Assembly (NCBI GenBank): GCA_937996535.1
Contig: CALKVF010000076.1
Location: 35,428 to 99,427 of the forward strand
Source of the DNA: an uncultured Novosphingobium sp.
Lineage (GTDB): Bacteria > Pseudomonadota > Alphaproteobacteria > Sphingomonadales > Sphingomonadaceae
Direction: 5' to 3'
DNA length: 64,000 bases
Part shown: positions 34,884 through 42,859 of the stretch, piece by piece
How positions within the stretch are numbered: position 1 is the first letter of the stretch
Layout: every line of letters begins with the position of its first letter
Position numbers and translations under genes: made by a program
The notes under the pieces: generated by a model
Databases searched by the model: none
What the model saw: only the letters and a program-made list of their open reading frames with translations
What the model was told of the DNA's origin: nothing

Positions 34884-37800
34884 CTAGCGGTCGATGCCGA
34901 GGAACGAGAAGGTGCCCGCATCAAGCTTGAAGCGGACCGAGGCATAGATCCCGCGATTGGTGTTGTGCGCGGCAGAAAAGTCGCGGTCGCGGTAGCCCGT
35001 GACATTGTAGCCGGCGACCAGCAAGACATCCTTGCTCGGGCTGAAGCCGATTTCCGGACCGAACGAGAAGTTGGTCGCGCCTTCCGACAGCGCGGCCCGC
35101 ACCGATCCGCGCGCGCCGATGTCGAACTTTTCGGTCACGCCGTAGCGGGCATCGAACCCGCCGATCAGCGTAGTGCCCGCGAGGTCGAAGCCTTCGACCC
35201 GGTCGAAATTGTGGCGCACCGCGCCAAACAGACTGACTTCGCTGCGCTGGACAAAGGCATCGCCGTCACGGTCACGCGGCGACCAGTCGAGCGAGACCGA
35301 GCCGATCACCCGGGTCGACCGGGCATCGCCCGAAACGGTCAGCACCGCGCCGCCGATCGGCCCGGCCTCGCCGGCGGTGGCATTGGTTACGCGATCGGCG
35401 CGCAGTTCGCCCTTGGCCAGCACCGCGATATCGGACTTGGCCGGGCGGTGCGCCAGCGCCAGCGCGGCGTTGATGCTGTTGGTGGCGGCGCCCGCGGCAG
35501 CATCGGCCCGGGTCCAGCTGAACGCGCCGCCCAGCATGGTGCCCTCGCCCAGCTGGCGGATTGCGCCAAGCGTCAGCCCCTTGTTGTCAACCTGTTCACC
35601 GTCGCGCCATTCGCCGCGCCCGGTCAGGCTCCAGCGCCCATCGCGCCAGGTGCCGCCCAGCGTCAGCGCGGTAAAGTCTTCGGTCAGCGTGCCCGCTTCG
35701 CTGAGCAGCCCGCCGCTCGCCGCCGGGTGACCGGCATTGACGAGATGCGAGGCATCGAAATTGCCCAGCGTGCGGCTGCCATCAAGCGTGGCGTCGATCG
35801 TCAGCCGCTTAGACAAGTCGAGCGACTGGGCCAGACCGAAAGCGGCGAACGAACGCTTGCCATATTCGGCAATGTCCTGCTGCCCGACATTCGAGGTCAG
35901 GCGCGCGCCCTGCCACGGGCTGAGTTCGAACCCGGCGCGCGCGGTGCGGGCATTGACCGTCTTGCCGCGCGCAAATTCATAGCTGCCGACCAGGCGCAGA
36001 TCCGACTTCACTGCATAGCGCAGGGTCAGGCGGTGGCGTTCGGGCAGGTCGAGCGATTCCGCCTGATCAAGCGCAATGCTCGATGCCGCGGCAACTTCAA
36101 GGCGGTTGTCGAGCAGGCGCTGGGTCACCCCGCCTTCGAGCACGGTCGAACCGGCGCGCTGGCTGTCGCCCAAGGTGTCCTGCATCGTGGTGATGCCAAT
36201 CCGCGCATCGCTGCGTTGGGTGCGATAGAGCGCGCCCAGTTGCAGCGCCGTGCGGTGGGTCGCATCGGTCAGGCTGGCATCGTCCCAGGCGCTGACCGAA
36301 TAGGAAAAGGCCTCGGTCAGCTGGTAGCGCGCATCAAGGCCCAGCTTGCGCCGGCCGCGCTCCGCGCCCGAGGTCTGGCCCAGGCCAAATTCACGCTCGG
36401 CGTAGCGGGCATAGGCCAGCACATCGAGCTTGCGCGAATGATGCTCGGCCTCGACCAGCCAGGCCAGCGCGCCCTCGCCGTCATTGCCGCTCATCCCGGC
36501 TTCGGCGCGCAGTTCGGTGTTGGCCGCGATCCGCGCGCGCACATCGATCGCGCCGAGCGTGGTGCGGCTGTTGCCGTTGGCGCTGGTATCGGTGATCGCG
36601 CTGGCGCCGATGCGGATCGCCCCGCCCGCGCCCGTGATGTCGGCGCGCAGCCCGGCGTTGATCTGGCCGCCGGTGGCGGTGTCATCGAGTTCGAAATCGA
36701 TCACTGCGAACTGCGGATTGAGATCGGCATCCCGGCTCAGCAGCGGTTCCTTGAAAGTGATCGTGCCGGCCAGCACATCGAGGTCATAGTCGATAAAGCG
36801 GATCAGGCTGCGGCGCGAGACGATCACTTCCGACCGGAAGCGGTCCCGCACTTCGATCGCCACGCTTTCGCTGCCCGAGATGATCGCGCGGCTCGACAGG
36901 CGGTAAGGCCCGCTGATCCCGCCGCCCTGGAATTCGTCGCGACGATGGGTCGAGGCGATCCGCGCGGCAAACCCGGCGGCGTGGAACGCCCCGGTCGAAA
37001 CTTCGCCGCGCAGGCCGGTCGCGGTGCGAGCATAGCGGGCGAGCTGGACCTGATCGAACCCGGTTTCAAAATCGCCGTAAAGCGCGGTGGCATGCTTGCC
37101 TTCGATCCGGGCATAGAGCTTTTCGCGGCTGGCGGCATCGAACCGGCGGTCCGAGCCATCGGCAAAGACGGTGTAATAGGCCCGCGGATCGATCGCGCCC
37201 ATCAAGCGCTGGTCATCGCGCTGCTTGGCGCTGTCATAGGCCACGGTCATCAGCAGCGACTTGGCGATCGGCCCCTTGGCATAGACCGCCACGCGCGCAC
37301 GGCGGCCAAGATCGCTGTCAAAGCTGCCGGTGTGTTCCATCGTATCCGCAACATCGCGCGCGCCCAGAGTGCCTTCGCCGAGGCCGACCACGGTCCAAGG
37401 CTGCTGACCGGGCACGACCCAGGCATCCAGTTCCTGACGGCGGCGCTGCTGGGCGTCGGCAAAGGTGAATTCCATGTGCAGCTTGCCGCTCGCCATGGTC
37501 GGGGCAAGTTCGACATAGGCAATGCCATCGTCGCCGCGCACCAGCCAGCGCGGCGCGGCGCGGCCCAGCCCCGAAAGCGCGCGCGACTGCATGGCGTCAA
37601 GCGCTTCGGCGCTTTCGTAAGGAGCGCCGAGCGCAAATTCGCCCGACAGCCCGGCATGAACCGGACGCCCCGTGCGATCGAGCACGCGCAGCGCCAGCAC
37701 CGGGCGGGTGACGCCATCGGCAATCAGACGGCTCTGCGCGGGCAGCAGTTCCACGCGGGCGGGCGTCGCGGCAAAATGAACCTCGCGCTCCAGCACCTGC

Positions 37801-39920
37801 AGCTGCGCGCCGCGTTCGCTGCGGACCACGGCCTTGAGCCGGGTCACTTCGCCATTGAGCGGGATCCCGCGCCACAGGCTTACCGAATAACGGCCACCCG
37901 GCGCGCTGCGGGTGCCTTCAAAGGCCACCGGATCGACTGCCTTGCCATCGACCAGCAGCTCGATCTTCTCGGTCACGCGGTGGCGGATGGCCACCCGAAC
38001 GGCGGGAGCGCGCGGATTGTGGTCGGCAGCCGGGAACAGAAAGTCGGTGGGACCATCGCCCAGCGTCAGCCAGTCGATATCCGCACCGGCGGCAGTGCGC
38101 TGGGCGGCAACCTCATCCTTTTCGGAATTTTTATCGCTGTTTTGCAGCTTGTTGATCACGAAAGCTAAAGTTACTTGCGCATAGAAATCAGCCACCAGCA
38201 CTTCGCCGCCCTGGCCGATCACGAACCGCGAGCTGGCGCTGCCCGCGCTGCGGGTCGAACGGGTGCAATCAACGAACTGGCCGCCAGCCGGAAGGGTCGA
38301 GGTCAGCGCCTGAACGACATGGCTGCCCGGAACCAGCCCGGCAAAGTGGTAGCGCCCATCGGCATCGGTCACGGCAAAGCTGCCATCCTCCAGCACCACC
38401 CGCACGCCCGGCACACCCGGCGCGCCCTGCTCGGCGCTGCAGGTACCTGCGATCACCCGGCCGACCAGCGTGGTACGCGCGGCCAGATCTTCGCGTTCGA
38501 TCCGCACGGTGGCGCTGGTGGTGGCGCTGATCCCGCGGGCATCGGTGGCCGTGGCGACGTTGATCGCCTGACCGGCATTGGCATTGGCGCGGATGGTCAT
38601 AGCGTAGCTGACCGTGCGGCTGGCGCCCGGCGCAATCGTGCCCAGCGCCACGCTCAGCGTGCGGCCATCGGGCGAAACGGTGACACTGGCGGGAGCCGCG
38701 ACGCCATCGACGCGGACGCTGCCACCGCGCAGCCGCAGCTGCGAACCCGGCCGGTCGACCAGCACCACCCCGCGCTGCGGACTGCGGGCATCGGCGTTGT
38801 GGACGGTAACCTTGTAGAACACGACATCGCCGGGCAGCGCGGTGGCGCGCGAGGCGGTCTTGGTCAGCGCCACGGCCAGCGCCGGGCGATCGAGCGGAAC
38901 GTCAACGCGCACCGCCGCCGGACCAGTCAGGGTCAGCGGCTTGCCGAACGAGGCCGAGATGATCGTGAACGGCAGCCCATCGGGGCGGCGCAGCGCGGCC
39001 AGGTCGGCATAGGTCGCCGCCGAAGGCGCCGCATAGGGCGCGGGCGGTTCGATCACCAGGCGGTAACTGCCGAGCGGCGTGAACGGGAACCGGTATTCAC
39101 CGGGCAGCATCGCGTGCGATTGCCCTGCCCCGTCGATGATCGGCGAACCGCTGATCACGCTTGATGGCCAGGGCGTAGTGCCATCATCACCAAACACGCG
39201 GGCGGGTGCGCCGCTCTGGGCGTCAACCAAGGTGACGCGGGCGCCGCTGACGGGCGAGCCATCGGCGCTGTCGAAGACCAGACCGAACGGGTCAGCCAGA
39301 ACGACGATGTCGGCGGTGGCGATCGGCACCTGGTTGCCGGTCTTGCTGCATTCGATCGAGACGTGATCGCCAGCGGCCACGCTCAGGCGGCAATCGCCGT
39401 GCTGGGGCTGCGGCGGGATCGAGCTGGTTTGGATCGCGGCGATGAACACGCCGGTGTTCGCGCCGGTTTCGTAAACCGTGAGGACTTCGCGGTCGCCAGC
39501 GGTGGTCACCAGTGTGGCGGTGGTGGAATCGATCACGCCGCGATCAAGGTTCGAAGCGGCATCGACGAGGCGGAAGATCAGCACATCGCCGATCCGCACG
39601 GAGCCGGACTTTTCGAGCGAGGACACCGTCGCCGGGCTGGTCGACCCGTTGAACACAATCGGGTTGCCGCCGCACAGCGAGGGCGAGAAGGTCAGCGCCT
39701 GAGTGCCATCGGGAAACAGTTGGTAGGTGTCGATGGTCGCAGCCGACTGCTGGACCGAAAAGGCCACGGTATTCGACGCCGTGGCAAAGGCGCGGCCCTG
39801 ATCAGTCCAGGTCGCCGCTGCCGTATTGGTGATGGTCTGCGCCTGGGCCAGGGACGCACCGCCCAGCAGCGCTGCAAGCAGCGCCAGGAGCAGGATCGCA
39901 ATTTGCCGGACGTTGGCCAT
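34884..39920 (-). CDS. Giant surface protein: DUF11, Cna-B and Ig-like domains plus beta-barrel
   Basis: A 1678-residue secreted protein. Signal peptide 1-27 from ATG 39920 (MANVRQIAILLLALLAALLG); GTG or ATG starts up to 39953 would only lengthen it. Predicted order: an N-terminal strand module (28-60, QTITNTAAATWTDQG), a Cna-B/carboxypeptidase-regulatory-like domain (about 215-300), a DUF11 domain (about 344-475), a second Cna-B/SdrD-like domain (about 485-565, VVLEDGSFAVTDADGRYHFA), a low-complexity linker, a Big1/invasin-like Ig domain (about 720-835), and roughly 830 residues of alternating strands that read as an outer-membrane barrel (LYARIEGKHATALYGDFETG; final strand VRFKLDAGTFSFLGID). 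It is last in a five-gene run of DUF11 proteins. An adhesin or fibre anchor is the likely role, by inference. Confidence 0.85.
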   Translation of the reverse strand: MANVRQIAILLLALLAALLGGASLAQAQTITNTAAATWTDQGRAFATASNTVAFSVQQSAATIDTYQLFPDGTQALTFSPSLCGGNPIVFNGSTSPATVSSLEKSGSVRIGDVLIFRLVDAASNLDRGVIDSTTATLVTTAGDREVLTVYETGANTGVFIAAIQTSSIPPQPQHGDCRLSVAAGDHVSIECSKTGNQVPIATADIVVLADPFGLVFDSADGSPVSGARVTLVDAQSGAPARVFGDDGTTPWPSSVISGSPIIDGAGQSHAMLPGEYRFPFTPLGSYRLVIEPPAPYAAPSAATYADLAALRRPDGLPFTIISASFGKPLTLTGPAAVRVDVPLDRPALAVALTKTASRATALPGDVVFYKVTVHNADARSPQRGVVLVDRPGSQLRLRGGSVRVDGVAAPASVTVSPDGRTLSVALGTIAPGASRTVSYAMTIRANANAGQAINVATATDARGISATTSATVRIEREDLAARTTLVGRVIAGTCSAEQGAPGVPGVRVVLEDGSFAVTDADGRYHFAGLVPGSHVVQALTSTLPAGGQFVDCTRSTRSAGSASSRFVIGQGGEVLVADFYAQVTLAFVINKLQNSDKNSEKDEVAAQRTAAGADIDWLTLGDGPTDFLFPAADHNPRAPAVRVAIRHRVTEKIELLVDGKAVDPVAFEGTRSAPGGRYSVSLWRGIPLNGEVTRLKAVVRSERGAQLQVLEREVHFAATPARVELLPAQSRLIADGVTRPVLALRVLDRTGRPVHAGLSGEFALGAPYESAEALDAMQSRALSGLGRAAPRWLVRGDDGIAYVELAPTMASGKLHMEFTFADAQQRRRQELDAWVVPGQQPWTVVGLGEGTLGARDVADTMEHTGSFDSDLGRRARVAVYAKGPIAKSLLMTVAYDSAKQRDDQRLMGAIDPRAYYTVFADGSDRRFDAASREKLYARIEGKHATALYGDFETGFDQVQLARYARTATGLRGEVSTGAFHAAGFAARIASTHRRDEFQGGGISGPYRLSSRAIISGSESVAIEVRDRFRSEVIVSRRSLIRFIDYDLDVLAGTITFKEPLLSRDADLNPQFAVIDFELDDTATGGQINAGLRADITGAGGAIRIGASAITDTSANGNSRTTLGAIDVRARIAANTELRAEAGMSGNDGEGALAWLVEAEHHSRKLDVLAYARYAEREFGLGQTSGAERGRRKLGLDARYQLTEAFSYSVSAWDDASLTDATHRTALQLGALYRTQRSDARIGITTMQDTLGDSQRAGSTVLEGGVTQRLLDNRLEVAAASSIALDQAESLDLPERHRLTLRYAVKSDLRLVGSYEFARGKTVNARTARAGFELSPWQGARLTSNVGQQDIAEYGKRSFAAFGLAQSLDLSKRLTIDATLDGSRTLGNFDASHLVNAGHPAASGGLLSEAGTLTEDFTALTLGGTWRDGRWSLTGRGEWRDGEQVDNKGLTLGAIRQLGEGTMLGGAFSWTRADAAAGAATNSINAALALAHRPAKSDIAVLAKGELRADRVTNATAGEAGPIGGAVLTVSGDARSTRVIGSVSLDWSPRDRDGDAFVQRSEVSLFGAVRHNFDRVEGFDLAGTTLIGGFDARYGVTEKFDIGARGSVRAALSEGATNFSFGPEIGFSPSKDVLLVAGYNVTGYRDRDFSAAHNTNRGIYASVRFKLDAGTFSFLGIDR

Positions 39921-39979
39921 CGCTCGTGTGGGATGCGGTGGCGGGCGGCGCAACTCGGTTACGCCGCCCGGAACCTTGG

Positions 39980-41041
39980 TCAGTTGATCGTCGCGCGGAA
40001 GCGCAGCGTCTTGGTTTCGTTGGCAGCCACGCTGGTCAGCGTGCCGCTGACCGCGCCGCTGGCATAGGTGCCGCCCGCCGAACCATCGGCATTGCAGGCG
40101 CCCGAGGTCACGGTCCCGCCCAGGAAAATGCCATAGGCCGAGCTGTAGGTGACTTCGGTCGGCACCGGGTCGTTGATGACCACGGTGGATGCCGTTGCAC
40201 TGCCCGCGGCGTTGGCCACCACGATGCAGTATTCGATCGTCGCGCCCGGGATCGCCTTGGGATTGGTCGTGCCGTTCATCGGGTCGGAAATCACCTTCCC
40301 GATCTTGGTGATGGTCAGCGCAGCGGCCAGCACGGTGTAATCGTCCTTGGCCGAGAAGGCGGTATCGCGGCTGGCATCGGTTGCCCCGGCGCCATCGGCA
40401 AAGACCGTGTCGACGGTCGCAGCCGTATCGGCGGCGGTGGTTTCGACGAGAGCCACGCCAAGACTGCCTGCCGTCCCGCTTTCGCGGCCCGTCGCGGTCA
40501 GCGCCACGGTGGCATTGGCGCCGGTGGTCAGGCTGAGCGGAATGTTGCCCACCACGAACACCGTCTTGCTGGCATCGGCGGCCAGTTCGTCAAGATAGGT
40601 CACCGCGGTATCGGTGCCGGCATCGTAGCTGCCGTTGGCATTGGTATCGACGTAGATCGTCACCCCGGTCAGGTCGAAAGTGTCGGTGCCCGAGTGGGCG
40701 CCGGCCCCGCCGCTCTGCTGGGCAACCGCCAGCGAGAAGTCGAGCGCGGCATTCGACAGGTTGGTGACCGTGAAGGCAGTGACCGCCGCGGACTGGCCGG
40801 GCGACACCTGCGTGGTGGTCGAGCCAACCTCGGCCACGGTGACGTTGACCTTGCGGTCGACCTTGAAGCTGGTCGATGCGCCGGTCGCGGTCTGGGCAAC
40901 GCCGCTGACCTGATAGTTCACGGTCACGGTATTGGTGATGGTCGTGCCCGCCAGCGTTCCTGACGCCAAGGCGGGACTGGCCCAAAGGGAAACCAGCGCA
41001 GCCGCGCCGGCAGTCCCTAGCAGTCTGAATGACTTCATCAT
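39980..41041 (-). CDS. Secreted DUF11-type protein A (353 aa)
   Basis: Signal peptide 1-27 (MMKSFRLLGTAGAAALVSLW, cleavage near ALAS). The mature N terminus TTITNTVTVNYQVSG repeats the strand module of the giant barrel protein. A predicted calcium loop VDTNANGSYDAGTD lies at 131-144. The C-terminal third (about 240-353) is a DUF11 domain, including SDPMNGTTNPKAIPGATIEY, nearly the same as in the 663-residue protein of this run. The chain ends on the last predicted strand (LRFRATIN). GGGGACG upstream of ATG 41041 is a plausible ribosome-binding site. It is 59 bp upstream of the barrel gene. Confidence 0.85.
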   Translation of the reverse strand: MMKSFRLLGTAGAAALVSLWASPALASGTLAGTTITNTVTVNYQVSGVAQTATGASTSFKVDRKVNVTVAEVGSTTTQVSPGQSAAVTAFTVTNLSNAALDFSLAVAQQSGGAGAHSGTDTFDLTGVTIYVDTNANGSYDAGTDTAVTYLDELAADASKTVFVVGNIPLSLTTGANATVALTATGRESGTAGSLGVALVETTAADTAATVDTVFADGAGATDASRDTAFSAKDDYTVLAAALTITKIGKVISDPMNGTTNPKAIPGATIEYCIVVANAAGSATASTVVINDPVPTEVTYSSAYGIFLGGTVTSGACNADGSAGGTYASGAVSGTLTSVAANETKTLRFRATIN

Positions 41042-41112
41042 GGCTACGTCCCCATTATCGTTCCTGGTCCGCGCAGAATTCCGCCCGCAGTCCGAAGCGG
41101 TTCAACCTCGTG

Positions 41113-41592
41113 TCAGCGCACGATCGCGTTGTAGGTCAGAGTGCCCTGCGCACCGGGCGCGAGGGTCGAGAGCATCCAGCGCAGGTGCGTGACGTCGCTC
41201 GACTGAGCCGGACGCGTGCCGCCCTGCCCGTTGGCCAAGGCCAGCACCGCGAGCTTGCCCCAGTTCTTGCCGCCATCGACCGACACTTCGAGCGTGCCGG
41301 CGCCCTCGGGAGCCAGCATTACGCCTTCGGGCACCGGATTGGTGACGACGAAATTGCGCACCGCAGCGGCGCCCGCATTGCGATAAGCGGTCGAGAAGAT
41401 CAGCCGGTCGCCCGGCACAACCACTTCAGGTTCGCTCAGCACATGACGCGCGGCGCCGTTTTCGGTAACGAGACGGTCGATCTTGACGTCGCCCTTCAGC
41501 TCGACCGGCTGGGCGGTCTGCGCCATGGCGCCAGTGGCGGTAACAGCGGCGAACAGTGCGCCGGCAAGTCCAAGGATCCGGAAAGCCTTCAT
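41113..41592 (-). CDS. Secreted single DUF11-like domain protein (159 aa)
   Basis: Signal peptide 1-25 (MKAFRILGLAGALFAAVTAT, cleavage near AMAQ), then a single beta-sandwich domain in which PGDRLIFSTAYRNAG and TNPVPEGVML match the DUF11 pattern. It ends on a strand (GTLTYNAIVR). The small size and lone domain suggest a repeating or capping subunit, but that is inference. Eleven bases separate it from the 328-residue protein gene upstream. Confidence 0.83.
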   Translation of the reverse strand: MKAFRILGLAGALFAAVTATGAMAQTAQPVELKGDVKIDRLVTENGAARHVLSEPEVVVPGDRLIFSTAYRNAGAAAVRNFVVTNPVPEGVMLAPEGAGTLEVSVDGGKNWGKLAVLALANGQGGTRPAQSSDVTHLRWMLSTLAPGAQGTLTYNAIVR

Positions 41593-41603
41593 GGTGGAAC
41601 TCC

Positions 41604-42590
41604 TCAGTTGATCTTGACGTCAAAGCTGACGGTGCGGGTGTTGCCGCCGGTGACCGTGCCCAGGTTCACGTCGATGCCGCTGGCCGAAGCCACGCCCTGA
41701 TCGCCGTCGCTGGCATCGGTCAGCGCCGCGCCCTGCAGCTTGAGCGTGCCTGCCTGGTATGTGGTGCCGGCCGGGATCGCGTCGGTCACATGCAGGCTTT
41801 CGGCCTGGCCGGTGCCCGAAACGGTCGCGACCAGCGAATAGGTGATGACCGCGCCCGGAACCGGCTGCGCGCCGCCGAACTGGTCGACCAACACCGCAGA
41901 CTTGGTCAGGGCAACGCCGGCAAGGCTCGCCACGATCGCATCGAGCCCCGAGGCCGAAGCCCCGCTGGCGCCGACCACGGCATCGCCGCCGCCCGCGCCC
42001 TGCCCGGCAAACGAGGTGCCCGGCGTGCCGATCCCGGTCACGGCCTCGGCAGTAAGACGGATCTGGCTGTTCTGGCCATCGGTGGCGCTCGCCGGGAGGT
42101 TGACGATCGCAAACAGGCGCAGCGAACCATCCGCCGCAATGGCGGGAGTTGCCGTGCCATTGGCGAGGATCTGGTCAACGCCCGGATCGTAGGTGCTGTT
42201 GCCGTTGGTATCGATCGCGATGGTCTGGATCGTCGCGTCGAACTGATTGCCCGCAACCGCCGGATCGACCAGGATCCGGAACGCCTCGCTGCCGTTGCCC
42301 GTATTCGTGACCGAATAGGACAGCACGGCCGAGGTCGATCCGGTCGGCACCGGCGCGACGGTCAGCCCCGCAACGGCCACGTCGAGCAGCTCGTCGACCT
42401 TGACCGAAACGGTGTTGGATTGCACCGTTCCAGACGAGGCCCCCGAGGTGAACGTCGCGGTTGCGATGTTCTGGATGACGGTACCCGCGGTCACCCCGGC
42501 AGCGCTGGCGCAACCGGGAAACGCGGCGATGGTGAATGCCGTGGCCAGGCCAAGAGCCGGGCGCAAGCGATGTGCGAAATTTCGGTTCAT
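41604..42590 (-). CDS. Secreted DUF11-type protein B (328 aa)
   Basis: Signal peptide 1-31 (MNRNFAHRLRPALGLATAFT; FPGC near its end is not a good lipobox). The mature N terminus AGTVIQNIATATFTSGASSG shares the strand module of the giant barrel protein and protein A. A predicted calcium loop IDTNGNSTYDPGVD is at 126-139. A DUF11 domain forms the C-terminal third, ending RTVSFDVKIN. It lies between the 663-residue protein gene (269 bp upstream) and the 159-residue gene. Confidence 0.85.
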   Translation of the reverse strand: MNRNFAHRLRPALGLATAFTIAAFPGCASAAGVTAGTVIQNIATATFTSGASSGTVQSNTVSVKVDELLDVAVAGLTVAPVPTGSTSAVLSYSVTNTGNGSEAFRILVDPAVAGNQFDATIQTIAIDTNGNSTYDPGVDQILANGTATPAIAADGSLRLFAIVNLPASATDGQNSQIRLTAEAVTGIGTPGTSFAGQGAGGGDAVVGASGASASGLDAIVASLAGVALTKSAVLVDQFGGAQPVPGAVITYSLVATVSGTGQAESLHVTDAIPAGTTYQAGTLKLQGAALTDASDGDQGVASASGIDVNLGTVTGGNTRTVSFDVKIN

Positions 42591-42859
42591 GCTGTGCGCT
42601 TATCCCGTAAAGATGAAACTCCCGGCGGCGGTTCACCCCGGGTTTTCCCGCAGTGCCGGCACAAGACAGCGTCAACCTGGGGGATGCCTGCCGCCGCGTT
42701 ATTTGCCGCGCCTCGCATCCCGTTTCAGGCTCACGCCGCACCCGTCCCGCAGGATCGCCAAGCGGCAATCGCTGCCCCGACAGGAGCTTCCGTTAACCTT
42801 AACCCTAGGGTCTAAACCTAAATTTTAGGTTACTTTACGGAGGTGATTTTGGGCTTTTC
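42591..42859 (-). promoter_or_regulatory. Spacer inside the DUF11 run with a palindrome
   Basis: The 269-bp spacer holds the palindrome AACCTAA-ATT-TTAGGTT (42815-42831) and the tandem hexamer TTAACCTTAACC (42793-42804), both AT-rich against the background. It could carry a terminator for the upstream gene or a separate promoter for the four genes downstream. No coding frame is supported. Confidence 0.45.

Noticed and set aside
34614..38168. A 1184-codon open frame on the + strand opposite the giant DUF11 gene
   Set aside because: It is antisense to a gene with clear domains, has Arg/Ala/Gln-biased shadow composition, no ribosome-binding site and no family motif. Long antisense frames are expected in such GC-rich DNA.
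42793..42804. TTAACCTTAACC as a CtrA box
   Set aside because: The spacing between the TTAA halves is two bases, not seven.
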